Source: JAJDUF01 sp965238265 (GTDB lineage Bacteria; Chloroflexota; UBA11872; UBA12225; JAJDUF01). From it: a DNA stretch of 64,000 bases. Both the position numbers and the translations under genes were made by a program. This document shows positions 25,254-34,348 of this stretch, in pieces. The stretch's first letter is position 1, and the number at the start of each line of letters is the position of its first letter. Location: NCBI GenBank assembly GCA_965238265.1, contig OZ250185.1:3720001-3784000 (forward strand), given 5' to 3'. Under the pieces are notes generated by a model. That model was not told the DNA's origin. It saw only the letters and a list, made by a program, of their open reading frames with translations, and did not search any database.

Positions 25254-26063
25254 ATGCGACTGGCGAACAAGGTGGCGGCAATCACCGGGGCAGCGCAGGG
25301 TATCGGGCGCGGCATCGCGCGGCTGTTCGCCCGCGAAGGCGCCGCCGTGGTGATTGGCGATATTCAGGATGCCAAGGGGGCAGCGGTAGCGGCCGAGATC
25401 AGCGCGGCCGGGGGCCGCGCCGCGTTCATCCACACCGATGTCGCCGTCGCCACCGACGTACAAAAGATGGTGCAGACCGCGGTGGAGCAGTTCGGTGGAC
25501 TCGACATCCTGGTCAACGATGCGATCTGGAGCAAGGGGGGTACCGCGGTCACGTTGGCGGCGGCGGACTGGGATCGCGCGGTAGCCGTGGGGCTGAAGGC
25601 GTGCTACATCGGCGCCAAGTATGCCGTCCCGGAGATGGCGCGGCGCGGCGGTGGCAGTATCATCAACATCTCCTCGGTCCATGGCTTGCTTGCGGCACGC
25701 AATTCGCTGGTCTACGAGAGCGTCAAGGGTGGGTTGATCCTGATGACCAAGGAGCTGGCCAGCGACTTCGGTCCGCAGGGTATCCGGGTCAACGCGATCT
25801 GTCCCGGGATGATCGTCCACGAGGGCCATCGCCACCACGATCCGACCAGCGCACAAGCCCGCTTTGCGGCCGAAGTCTACCCTGTGCGACGCTACGGCAA
25901 TCCCGACGACATCGCTTACGGCGCGGTCTACCTGGCTGCGGACGAGTCGAGCTTTGTGAGCGGACACGCGCTGGTCATTGACGGCGGCATGACGGCCCAG
26001 CTCCAGGATGACCTCGCCGGACGGATCGCGCAGTACGTGCGCGAGCACCCCGACGAATCCTGA
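25254..26063 (+). CDS. Short-chain dehydrogenase/reductase (classical SDR)
   Basis: This 269-residue NAD(P)-dependent oxidoreductase has a Rossmann fold. The cofactor loop is T11-G-A-A-Q-G-I-G18. D36 in VVIGDIQD at the end of beta-2 suggests NAD(H) preference. The catalytic set is S140/S141 (NISSVHG), Y154 and K158 (YESVK). The usual NNAG structural motif is altered to N88-D-A-I, an uncommon change. The C-terminal end (SGHALVIDGGMT) is standard. AGGAGG lies directly upstream. The substrate is unknown. Confidence 0.9.
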   Translation: MRLANKVAAITGAAQGIGRGIARLFAREGAAVVIGDIQDAKGAAVAAEISAAGGRAAFIHTDVAVATDVQKMVQTAVEQFGGLDILVNDAIWSKGGTAVTLAAADWDRAVAVGLKACYIGAKYAVPEMARRGGGSIINISSVHGLLAARNSLVYESVKGGLILMTKELASDFGPQGIRVNAICPGMIVHEGHRHHDPTSAQARFAAEVYPVRRYGNPDDIAYGAVYLAADESSFVSGHALVIDGGMTAQLQDDLAGRIAQYVREHPDES

Positions 26064-26262
26064 GCTAACGCTGTCCTGCCCGGAACTAGGCTCGCATTCC
26101 TGAGAGATGGCTCCTCGTATCATGCTCTGCGACAGATGTGGTACATCACGCCAATCTACTCCCGGTAGGCTGGACCTTATAGATGCCCTTCAGCACGGCC
26201 TTCCGTGGCTATGGTGGGAGTGGGCCGTTCGCGAGCCGCAATAGTGTCCGGCTGACCTTGCC

Positions 26263-27189
26263 ATGCTACTAACTAACGCCTTATTCAGGTGGCTACGACG
26301 ACCAGAGCTACTGCTCGCAGGACTATGCATGGCCCTCTGGGGCACGCTCGTCGTGACCTATAGGCCCTTCGCCGATGGCTTGGATAGGAATGCCTATCTC
26401 CTCAGCAGCACGGCGCTCGCTTGGTCGCCGTGCGTGGGGTATGCCCTGCTGCGCCTCGTTGCGCCCTATGGCCATCTACTGCCGTTGCTCGTTGCCGGGG
26501 CGCTGGCCTTCGGTGGGAGCGCCCCACACTGGCTGCGGCTCGCTGCGACTGCCGATGCTGCCGCACCGCGGCTGGAATACGCAGTGGGATTTGACGGACC
26601 AAGTCTGCCCGACGGCTGGGGACTGGATGCCGCACCAGGGGGACAAGTCTCCGTTGTGGACGGCCTACTGCGGGTAGAGACTCCGGCCGGTTCCATCGCA
26701 CACGCCAACACAACGTTGCCGCTACCCCCTCCCCCCCCGGCCCGGCCGTGGCGGCCGGCCGGCTTTGCCAATTATCCCCGGGTGCAGGTGCTCGAATGGT
26801 CGAGCCGCGTGACTATGGACGGCAGCTACTTTGTGATTGCCGACTTCGAGCACCTGCTGCTCCAGGCGGTGCCGCACGGCATACATATCACGTACTGGCC
26901 GCCGGGCGAGGACGGCTACGGCACGGAGATCGAGCACCGTGTCGCGCAGGATCACCGCTGGCATCACTGGCGGGTCGTTCGTGACAAACGGCAGATCGAG
27001 GTCAGTGTTGACGGTGAACTCCTCTGGACAGCCCCGTTCGGCGCTCCGTTCCGACTCGTGCGCCTAGGCGAGTCGCGCAGCGATGAGTTGCACGGCGGGC
27101 GGCTGGAGGTAGACCGGTTTCGCTACCGCGTCTATTTGGCGCGGGAGCACGCAGCGGCCCATACCTACCCCCCTTTCTACGGAGGGTGA
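26263..27189 (+). CDS. Membrane-anchored protein with lectin-like beta-sandwich domain
   Basis: In this 308-residue protein three hydrophobic segments lie in the first ~95 residues (PELLLAGLCMALWGTLVVTY, YLLSSTALAWSPCVGYALLRLV, LLPLLVAGALAFGGS). An extracytoplasmic domain of about 200 residues follows, resembling LamG/concanavalin folds: VEYAVGFDG-like entry, SSRVTMDGSYFVIADFEHLLLQ, HRWHHWRVVRDKRQIEVSVDGELLW. A poly-Pro stretch joins the two. No catalytic motif is visible. It begins a block of envelope or glycan-related membrane genes (26263-35650). The ribosome site is weak. Confidence 0.65.
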   Translation: MLLTNALFRWLRRPELLLAGLCMALWGTLVVTYRPFADGLDRNAYLLSSTALAWSPCVGYALLRLVAPYGHLLPLLVAGALAFGGSAPHWLRLAATADAAAPRLEYAVGFDGPSLPDGWGLDAAPGGQVSVVDGLLRVETPAGSIAHANTTLPLPPPPPARPWRPAGFANYPRVQVLEWSSRVTMDGSYFVIADFEHLLLQAVPHGIHITYWPPGEDGYGTEIEHRVAQDHRWHHWRVVRDKRQIEVSVDGELLWTAPFGAPFRLVRLGESRSDELHGGRLEVDRFRYRVYLAREHAAAHTYPPFYGG

Positions 27190-27215
27190 AGGAGGCAGGG
27201 GTTAGATGCAACATC

Positions 27216-27381
27216 GCCTCCTATGGCCCTCCCGCTCCGCAGGAAGACAGGCATAGCACACTGTACTCCTACAGCGCCTGGCATCGCTCGGGTCACATCC
27301 ACTCTGGAGCAGAACGGAGTCCAGCAACCCCGTAGGGGCTTCCCCGGTAGGCACCCTGGATTCCGGCTTTCGCCAGAATGA
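27216..27381. repeat. Intergenic repeats: CCCCCCTATGG-type and CATTCCGG-type
   Basis: A diverged CCTCCTATGG...CCCGCTCCGCAGG copy lies at 27216-27250. An inverted TGGATTCCGGCTTTCGCCAGAATGA copy, with one stem change, lies at 27357-27381. Both fall between converging genes. Confidence 0.65.
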
Positions 27382-27439
27382 CGAAATGATGTGCAGGATG
27401 GCGGAATAGGGTTGGGGGAAACACCTTACATCTCGACGG

Positions 27440-28174
27440 TCAACACCACCTAGCAAAGACCCACCGTCGCACCCTGCGCCATTGCAACTCCCACCATAAC
27501 TTTGCCAACCGGATCGGTACCCGCGTCGCATCGCGGGCGTTCAGTCCGCGTGCCTGCCCCGCCGTCCGGGGATAGTGTTTAATCGTCACCTCAGTGATCG
27601 TGGCACCTGCTTGCCGCGCGCGCAGGAGAATCTCAACATGGATAAATGCACTATCTCTACACGGCACGCCCGAAATATCTCGCCAGAGACGAGCGTCTAT
27701 AAGGATGCTGGAGTCAATATCCCGTGCCGGGAGCCCGAGTGCCAGACGCAGCACCAGATTGTAGAGTGCGCTGACCAGCAACCGCCCCGGCGGGTCTGCG
27801 CGACTAGCCCGATAGGTCAAGACCAACTCATGCCGGGGCCATTGCCGCAAGAGAAGTGGCAACTCCTCTGGTGAAATCTGCCCATCGGCGGGCAGGAAGC
27901 ACAGCACATCGCCTTGTGCGGCGTCAAACCCAATTACCTCTGAGGGGTGACAGCCCAAGTTTTGGGTATTGCGAATAGTATGGAGCAGAGGTACCTCAGT
28001 GGCTAGGCAGGTCAAAATCGCCGGGGTGCGATCAGTGCTCGCATCGTCAACGACAATGATCTCGTGCTGCCCCGAAAACCTGTCGAGGGCCGCGGCGGTC
28101 GCCCGTACAACGGACTCGATAGAGCCTTCTTCATTGAAAGCAGGGATAACACATGATATGTTCGGTGCAGCCAT
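27440..28174 (-). CDS. Glycosyltransferase family 2 (polyprenyl-sugar synthase-like)
   Basis: A 244-residue GT-A fold enzyme is predicted from the ATG at 28174, which follows AGAGGTGAT; the frame opens earlier, at 28240, without a ribosome site. Motifs: ISCVIPAFNEEGSI, the nucleotide-binding VVDDASTD (residues 42-48), GDVLCFLPADGQ with Asp97 as the metal-binding DxD equivalent, and YRASRADPPGRL. There is no membrane tail, unlike many dolichol-phosphate mannose synthase relatives. It probably transfers a sugar from a nucleotide donor to a lipid carrier or glycan. The YfhO-like membrane gene diverges upstream. Confidence 0.88.
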   Translation of the reverse strand: MAAPNISCVIPAFNEEGSIESVVRATAAALDRFSGQHEIIVVDDASTDRTPAILTCLATEVPLLHTIRNTQNLGCHPSEVIGFDAAQGDVLCFLPADGQISPEELPLLLRQWPRHELVLTYRASRADPPGRLLVSALYNLVLRLALGLPARDIDSSILIDARLWRDISGVPCRDSAFIHVEILLRARQAGATITEVTIKHYPRTAGQARGLNARDATRVPIRLAKLWWELQWRRVRRWVFARWC

Positions 28175-28381
28175 TATCACCTCTGCTGGCGCTACCCTAT
28201 CGGCCCGCGCAGCAAGCCAAGGTGCCGGATAGGTATACATCTTGACTCAGTCAGCGGCAAGCGTCCGGGTAGGATGCATCAGTAGTGCGCAGGATGGAGC
28301 AGCTAGCGGCCACCCTTTGCACCGGGCTAGCGCGCGAACAATGCTCAGTGCGACGCCTACTTCAGCCCTCGATACGTTCCC

Positions 28382-31300
28382 TTGAGTATCCGTAGAGCCA
28401 GCCGCCACCTCCTGCGGGACATGGTGCTCGCCCCCGCCTACATGGCGCTACTGCTGACGCTCCTCGCCTGGCCGGCCATCGTCGCCCGGAAACCGTTTCA
28501 TGCCGGGGCGAATATCCTGCACCAGGACCTACTGTATCGCGCCCTGCTCCCGCCGGAGCGATGGAATACCAATCCGGCACGAGTGTGGGACCCTGCTGCT
28601 CACCTAACGCACATGACGTCCGATGTACTGGCAGCAGATTACTTTCGGCGTGGGCATTTGCCGCTCTGGAATCCCTACAATGGCCTCGGCGTGCCGCTGC
28701 TGGGCAACGGTGAAGTAGCGTCCCTCTCCCCACTCAAGCTTCCGCTCTATCTGCTCCCGACGATGGCGGTCTACAGCTTCTATCTCCTCCTCCTCCTCTG
28801 CATTGCCGGGCTGGCCACGTTTGCCTTCAGCCGCCTCATCGGGCTATCGCGCACTGCTGCCTTGCTGGCTGCCGGCGGCTTCTCCCTCTCGACCTGGCTG
28901 CTGCTCCATCTCCACAACAACGAGTGCGCCCCGCTCGCCTTGACCCCCTTAGTGCTCTGGGCATTGGAGCACGCTATACGCCGGCCGAGCCTCGGCACCG
29001 GCAGTGTCGCCGGCCTGGTCGTCGGTGTGGTCGCGTTAGCAGGGCATCCTGAAGGATCCTTGTGGGCCGGGGTCGGTGGCGCTATCTATGCGGTCATCCG
29101 CCTCCTGCTCATCGCCAGCAAGGTGGCCCGCACACAGGATCGTACCGCAGCGGCGCGCGCCACTGCCGCCCGTGGTGGCGTGCTGCTCCTCGCCGTCCTC
29201 ATCTTTGCCGGCATTGCCATGCTCTACATCCTCCCCGTGCTGGATCACCTTGCTCAGGCTGACGCCCAAGACAACGCCGGGGAGAAAATCACAGCCTTTG
29301 TCGAGCGACCCACCATGCTGTGGCGGATCGTCATACCATCGGTGTTTCTCTACCTCGTTAGTCCCGGGGCCAGTGTGACCAACCTGGCGGAGTCGAATGT
29401 CTACACCGGGCCGCTGACCATCGTCTTGCTTGTCCTCGGCCTCGCGCGGCTGCGCCAGCATCCGGGGGACGTGGCCCTCGTCGGCGTGGTCTTGGGTGGA
29501 CTGGTGTTCCCCAATGTGTATAACACACCACCCATGATTCTCGGCTTGGCCCTGCTCTCCGGGCGCGGCCTCGACGCGCTGCGCGCCGTTGCGCGCGCAC
29601 ACCCCAAACCGTGGGCCGGGTGGCGTGCCGGGTGGTCATTGCCGCTCGGCGTATGGCTGAGTGTGCTCCTACCGACGATTGGTCTGGCTTGGGCTACAAC
29701 CGGAGCGGACGAGGCTGCCCCCCGCCTGCACTGGGTAGCGCAGATTGCGATGCTCCTGCTCTTGGGAGCTGGCATGATCCCTGGGATCACAGCCTTGGTA
29801 CGGCGGTGGTCGCGCAGCGCGCGGCTGGTCCGGCGAACGGAGACCATTGTCATCGGTGTCGGTATCTGCCTGTTACTGCTCGCAGCCACGGCTTGGGCCG
29901 GACGCGAGATCAAGGTTGCCTGGGCCGGCTTCGTGGCGGAAGGCACGTTCGTACCGCAGGATGGCACGCCGGCGCGCGCCTGGGTCGCCCGTGCTTGGCG
30001 CAGTCACGCGGCTTGGGAGGCCTCTAGGCTCATGCGACCGGAGCCTTTTCGGCGCTTCTTAGACCTAGGCCAACAACCAAACGTGATCATCGAGCCAGAC
30101 AATACGGAACTGGTAGTAGAGCCGGATATCAGGGCTTGGTCGGCCGGAGATCGGCTGGAGCTGGCGCTACCCACCGGGAAAGTCACCGCCCGGCTGCGTA
30201 GCGCCTTTGCGCTCTTGATACCGGGCCACGTGGCGCTAGGCGCATTGGGCCTTACCGTTGGGGGACTGCTGCTCGCTGCGCTCCTCTGGCGTTGGCCGCG
30301 CGTGATGGCCCTCGCGCTCGTGCTCTACAGTACGCTGATCCTGCTCCGAGGGCCGGCATTACAACCCAATACGTCATTTGCCTTCGAGACCACACCGGCC
30401 CTGCGCTGGCTCCAGGAGCATGCCGGTATCAACCGGGTGTTGAGCTGGCCGGAGCCGCAGGCCGCGCTGGCCCCGAACACGAATGCGCCGCAGCGGATCC
30501 ATAGCGGTAGCTTACTCTCTTTCTTCCAGTCCTGCCGCTATCGCCAGGTGTTGGACCTGGCAAACGGACGGGAGCAGCCGCACGCCTGCGGACCGCGTAT
30601 TCGCACCGTGGCCGAGCGGCCCGGCTCGCATTGGTCGAACCTGCTGGGATTCCGCTACGTTGTCACGCCGGCGGATGTCGAGGGCCGGCCGACGGGCGAC
30701 GCCGTGGAGCGCTATCGTGACGACACCGTACGCATCTACGAGATCGCCGCGGCCTTGCCGCGGGCCTGGCTGGTGTCCAACGTCCGGCTGGTTTCACCAG
30801 AGCAGGCAGAAGAAGTCGTCTACACCCTCAATACGGAGACCGTCAATCCCCGCCGCACGGCGCTGGTAGAGTCGTCACCACACGCCAAGCGGATCGCTGG
30901 CGAGCTGGCCGCAGCGGAGGGCCGGGCCGACCAACCGGGAACGGCGCGGATCGTGCATGCTTCCCTAGATAGTGTGGGAATCCGGACCGCTGCGCCCGCA
31001 CCCGCGCTGCTCATCACGTCGGATGAGTTCAATCCGGGCTGGACCGTGTCCATTGACGGCAAACCGGCTACGCCGCTGCGGGCCGACTACCTGCTGCGGG
31101 CCGTGCTTGTCCCGGCAGGAGAACATCTGGTGCGTTGGGAGTATCGTCCCGGCTACCTGCAACCGATGCTGTTGGTGAGCAGCGGCGCGCTCGCCCTGGC
31201 AGCAGTCGGGTTGATGATGTCTTCAACTGTAGTGTGCGTAAAGCACGTAGGGTGGCTGACAAAGCAGCCTACTTGGCACCGGCTCCGGCGGGCTGCGCCG

Positions 31301-31390
31301 CGCGCCAGCGTGCTCCTAGTAGGCTGGGCATTGTGGGTGTCGCTCATCATCATCTTGATCGGCTTCACGCGCGCCGCTTGGATTTTCTGA
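28382..31390 (+). CDS. YfhO-family large membrane protein (GT-C-like)
   Basis: The protein is about 1002 residues from a TTG start; an in-frame ATG at 28421 is an alternative. Ten or more transmembrane helices fill the first ~500 residues, with further helices near 615-660 and at the C terminus. The first loop carries the acidic ILHQDLLYRALLPPERWNTN region and LWNPYNGLGVPLLGNGE, typical of YfhO proteins. The soluble C-terminal part ends with the characteristic LLITSDEFNPGWTVSIDGKP...GEHLVRWEYRPG fold. YfhO proteins act in glycosylation of teichoic acids or other surface glycans using lipid-linked sugars. It is divergent from the GT2 gene, a plausible donor partner. Confidence 0.85.
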   Translation: MSIRRASRHLLRDMVLAPAYMALLLTLLAWPAIVARKPFHAGANILHQDLLYRALLPPERWNTNPARVWDPAAHLTHMTSDVLAADYFRRGHLPLWNPYNGLGVPLLGNGEVASLSPLKLPLYLLPTMAVYSFYLLLLLCIAGLATFAFSRLIGLSRTAALLAAGGFSLSTWLLLHLHNNECAPLALTPLVLWALEHAIRRPSLGTGSVAGLVVGVVALAGHPEGSLWAGVGGAIYAVIRLLLIASKVARTQDRTAAARATAARGGVLLLAVLIFAGIAMLYILPVLDHLAQADAQDNAGEKITAFVERPTMLWRIVIPSVFLYLVSPGASVTNLAESNVYTGPLTIVLLVLGLARLRQHPGDVALVGVVLGGLVFPNVYNTPPMILGLALLSGRGLDALRAVARAHPKPWAGWRAGWSLPLGVWLSVLLPTIGLAWATTGADEAAPRLHWVAQIAMLLLLGAGMIPGITALVRRWSRSARLVRRTETIVIGVGICLLLLAATAWAGREIKVAWAGFVAEGTFVPQDGTPARAWVARAWRSHAAWEASRLMRPEPFRRFLDLGQQPNVIIEPDNTELVVEPDIRAWSAGDRLELALPTGKVTARLRSAFALLIPGHVALGALGLTVGGLLLAALLWRWPRVMALALVLYSTLILLRGPALQPNTSFAFETTPALRWLQEHAGINRVLSWPEPQAALAPNTNAPQRIHSGSLLSFFQSCRYRQVLDLANGREQPHACGPRIRTVAERPGSHWSNLLGFRYVVTPADVEGRPTGDAVERYRDDTVRIYEIAAALPRAWLVSNVRLVSPEQAEEVVYTLNTETVNPRRTALVESSPHAKRIAGELAAAEGRADQPGTARIVHASLDSVGIRTAAPAPALLITSDEFNPGWTVSIDGKPATPLRADYLLRAVLVPAGEHLVRWEYRPGYLQPMLLVSSGALALAAVGLMMSSTVVCVKHVGWLTKQPTWHRLRRAAPRASVLLVGWALWVSLIIILIGFTRAAWIF

Positions 31391-31437
31391 GCGCCGCTCG
31401 CCCATGATCGTCTCACCATTCCTCGACACAGACTGCC

Positions 31438-31600
31438 TCAGGCCGGGTGCAGGCGCAGCGGCAGGGCCAGCGCTTGGATGATAGCTTGCAGCGGCTCCCA
31501 GACCGCCCGAACGAGCCGCTGCGTTCCCTGCGCGCGGGCCGCGCGCTCCAGGCGACCGGCACGTTCACCAGGATAGAAGATTTCCGCGCCCCCAGCAGGA
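31438..31600 (-). pseudogene. Duplicated 3' end of an Ldh-family dehydrogenase gene
   Basis: The minus-strand frame reads GAEIFYPGERAGRLERAARA and then QGTQRLVRAVWEPLQAIIQALALPLRLHPA to a stop. This is nearly identical in pattern to the last ~50 residues of the intact gene at 35684-36724 (AEIFYPGERAGRLEQAARAR...). The DNA similarity, roughly four in five bases by eye, stops at about 31600. No upstream part of the gene is present. The fragment and the intact copy bracket the membrane block 31631-35650. Confidence 0.8.
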
Positions 31601-31630
31601 GGCATTGTTCCATGTCTCTTTGGACCGTTC

Positions 31631-33454
31631 CTACCACCGCAACCCGGGCGTCCGCGCCAGCAGCACCACAAAGTGGTACTGCCCGAGTACATCAGCAAGA
31701 CTGACAGCAAGCTGAAAGAGGACGAGTGCCGCTAGAGCACCCCGCGCAATCCAGGTCGGCCAGCTCCCGGCCGCGTCCCGTGACCGCCACTGCGCTACCG
31801 ACTCGCCAACCCGCCGGCCGAGAACCCAGACGCCCTCCGCAGCAGCAAGATACAGCGCCGGATAGACCCAATAGATGTAGCGCGGGGTGAACGGGGCAGT
31901 CGTGATTTGACTGGCAACCACGCCAGCACTGAGACCGGCAGCCAACACTGCCGCGTACCACTGCTGCCGACGCGGCCGCGCAACGATGATCCCTACGAGG
32001 CCAGCCAACAGCAGGGGGTAGTAGAACCCACCGACGAGACCACCGATGAACTGGTAGCGCGACAGATCGGTGAGCAATGGCTGCGGTACCTGGGCCCAGA
32101 ACTCCAGCCAGTTAGACAATGTCAGTTGGAACCCTCTGTATCCCATTGCCGCGTTGATGCGCGGATCGAAAGGTAGCCCCCCGATCTTGCCGACTACTTC
32201 CCACAGCCGTGGTAAGGCAACGGCTATGGCCGCCGCAACCAGGACGCCCCACCAGGCTGCCCGGCGCAGCACGAACATCCCCATCCAGCCGAGGGCTACT
32301 TGCGGGACGACATAGAACAGACCGGTGACTCCGACCAGCCAGCCGAAAGCCAGGCGGTGCCGCACCGCGGCGCCTCCCCAGCCGGCGATTCGCCAGCGGG
32401 TTGCTACGGCAAGCAAGATCGCGAACCAGGCCAAGCCCACCACGTACGACATGGGGGTAGCACTCCAGTAGGTGAGGCCCTGACTCGTCGCCGTCAGCAA
32501 AGCCGCAGCGATGGCTCGTGGCCCATTTCCAAAGAAGGTACGGCCGAGGCTCCACACGGCCACGCTCGCGAGCCACCAGAAGAGCCCATTGATGAGCAGC
32601 CCGGCCGGGTAATAGCCGAGCGCGGCAGCCACGAGCGCTAACAGGTAGGGATAGCCCACCCGATCGTCAGTAGGGCCACCGATTTCCCGCCCAGAGGCAG
32701 CTTCACCACTGAAAGCCTTCGCGAGCATCACCTCGTGCGTCGCTTCCAGATAGACGGGAATGCTCTCCAGAAAGCCTATGTACCCCTCTGCGTGCGTGAA
32801 GGCACCTGGAGAGCGTGTGGGCTGGAGGCCGGTAACGTGCGGACTCCGGGGACCCGCGTGGGCCAGTATTTCAACCGCAACCACCAGGGCCAGCAGACTG
32901 GGAACGCTCCAACGCCGCAGGTAAGAGCCGAGCCGTAGCGCCGAACCGGTTTGCGCGGCGCGACGCGCGGTGTTATCGGTGCCGACGGGTGACGGGTGCG
33001 GAGCAGTCGCAGCCCGCCAACCGAATTGCCGCCACCGCTGTAGACTACGCCAGAGACCCTCCAGTATTGCCAGGAGGAGATAACTGCTGGCAAAGAAGGC
33101 CAAGCCTAGGTTGAGCCACGCCTCCAGGGTAATCCGGTACCAGAGGAGCGCAACGGTAGCACCCTCAACGGCGACCACCAGCGCGATCATGAGCGGGCCG
33201 GAGCGCCGGCGAACTCGTTGCCCGGACCCGGTGCCGCCGAGGGTAGCCAGCAACACGTAGCTCGCTATGAACAGCACGAGTACGACGCTCAACCAGCCCC
33301 CGACAGAATCCAGCTCGTGCCAGACCATGACGGCGGCGCCTCCCCAGAGCGCAACCACCAAAGCGGTCAGGTGCCGGTGGGAGGTGCGGATGCGCAGCGA
33401 CCGCATGTGGCTGACTAGCCGACCGTTCAACTGCGACCAAGGCAACAGAGTCAT
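31631..33454 (-). CDS. Multi-pass membrane protein, probable GT-C glycosyltransferase
   Basis: A 607-residue protein is predicted from the ATG at 33454, placed 5 bases after the stop of the upstream gene, so translation is probably coupled. Two N-terminal hairpins of helices (about residues 15-130) precede a core of roughly ten helices. A large extracytoplasmic first loop of the core contains YIGFLESIPVYLEATHEVMLAK and DDRVGYPYLLALVAAALGYY. The QITTAPFTPRYIYWVYPALYLAA segment near the end is typical of ArnT/PMT-like enzymes. No family-specific catalytic aspartate could be fixed. It probably transfers sugars from lipid carriers at the outer face of the membrane. Confidence 0.75.
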   Translation of the reverse strand: MTLLPWSQLNGRLVSHMRSLRIRTSHRHLTALVVALWGGAAVMVWHELDSVGGWLSVVLVLFIASYVLLATLGGTGSGQRVRRRSGPLMIALVVAVEGATVALLWYRITLEAWLNLGLAFFASSYLLLAILEGLWRSLQRWRQFGWRAATAPHPSPVGTDNTARRAAQTGSALRLGSYLRRWSVPSLLALVVAVEILAHAGPRSPHVTGLQPTRSPGAFTHAEGYIGFLESIPVYLEATHEVMLAKAFSGEAASGREIGGPTDDRVGYPYLLALVAAALGYYPAGLLINGLFWWLASVAVWSLGRTFFGNGPRAIAAALLTATSQGLTYWSATPMSYVVGLAWFAILLAVATRWRIAGWGGAAVRHRLAFGWLVGVTGLFYVVPQVALGWMGMFVLRRAAWWGVLVAAAIAVALPRLWEVVGKIGGLPFDPRINAAMGYRGFQLTLSNWLEFWAQVPQPLLTDLSRYQFIGGLVGGFYYPLLLAGLVGIIVARPRRQQWYAAVLAAGLSAGVVASQITTAPFTPRYIYWVYPALYLAAAEGVWVLGRRVGESVAQWRSRDAAGSWPTWIARGALAALVLFQLAVSLADVLGQYHFVVLLARTPGLRW

Positions 33455-33459
33455 GCCGC

Positions 33460-34266
33460 TCAGTACCACACGGCGAGCACTTGGTTGTCCTGGTTCTGCG
33501 CTCGCAGCTCGATCAGCCAACGCCCTTGTTGACTCCCGGGCGTAGCAGGGTCCAAGTCCACGATGTAATGACCTTGCCCAGCAAGCAGCACACTGGCGTG
33601 CGTACCGGCGCCCGGCGGCCGGAAGTAGTGGACTGCTTCCAGGCTTGGCGACCCGTTTCCTGCAGTAGACGCGGCTGGGGCGACAATGATCTCCCACACC
33701 GTTCGGTTGCGGACGGTTGACCAGGGTACCGGCAGCCGATACCAGGGTAGCGCGCCGCCCCTGATCTGCGGGCGACCCGGCAACTGTCCCAGCAAGTGTC
33801 CGTCCCAGAGGACGTTGAGTGCTGTACCTGGTGGCAGCTCCGCCGATATGTACAAGTAGAGGGTGGCACCGGGTTGCTCCAGTATCCCGGCGCTAGCGGC
33901 GCTCTGGTCCAAGGCGAGGCGATGACGTGCCCGAACCTCCGGTCTGTCCAAAGCAACATGCCACTGCGGCCGGGCCAGGTCCGCTGGCCGCACCGGCAGC
34001 AACGCCTGCGCCAGGGTAAGCGCCAACACCACCCCGGACACGGCGAAGGCGGCCCGCATACCGCCGGCAGAAGCAGCAGCAATGCTGGCTACCGGTACGA
34101 ATAGGAGCACGAAAAAGGCGCCGAAGAGGGTACGCACCGGAAAAGCTGGAGTGTGGACGAGCAGGATGAGCACCGTGAGGAGCGGCAGCACACCGGCGGC
34201 AAGTACCAATGGGTGTGCCTTACTCCATTTCAGGAGAGCGCGTGCAACGCAGATAAATCCTACCAT
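33460..34266 (-). CDS. Membrane protein with C-terminal beta domain, unknown function
   Basis: The 268-residue protein has three hydrophobic helices between about residues 15 and 110. An outward domain rich in beta structure follows (ATLYLYISAELPPGTALNVLWDGHLLGQLPG, GHYIVDLDPATPG, WLIELRAQNQDNQVLAVWY). It ends 5 bases before the ATG of the probable GT-C gene, so the two form an operon and may form a complex. The start has no obvious Shine-Dalgarno. I do not recognise the family. The domain resembles the carbohydrate-binding tails seen on some membrane glycosyltransferases, which is inference only. Confidence 0.65.
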   Translation of the reverse strand: MVGFICVARALLKWSKAHPLVLAAGVLPLLTVLILLVHTPAFPVRTLFGAFFVLLFVPVASIAAASAGGMRAAFAVSGVVLALTLAQALLPVRPADLARPQWHVALDRPEVRARHRLALDQSAASAGILEQPGATLYLYISAELPPGTALNVLWDGHLLGQLPGRPQIRGGALPWYRLPVPWSTVRNRTVWEIIVAPAASTAGNGSPSLEAVHYFRPPGAGTHASVLLAGQGHYIVDLDPATPGSQQGRWLIELRAQNQDNQVLAVWY

Positions 34267-34348
34267 ACAAGAAGAAGCTCGCTCCTACCCATCAAAGGCA
34301 CAACATCCTGCTGGACCGGATACCGGGGCTTGCGGGCCACTCATGAGG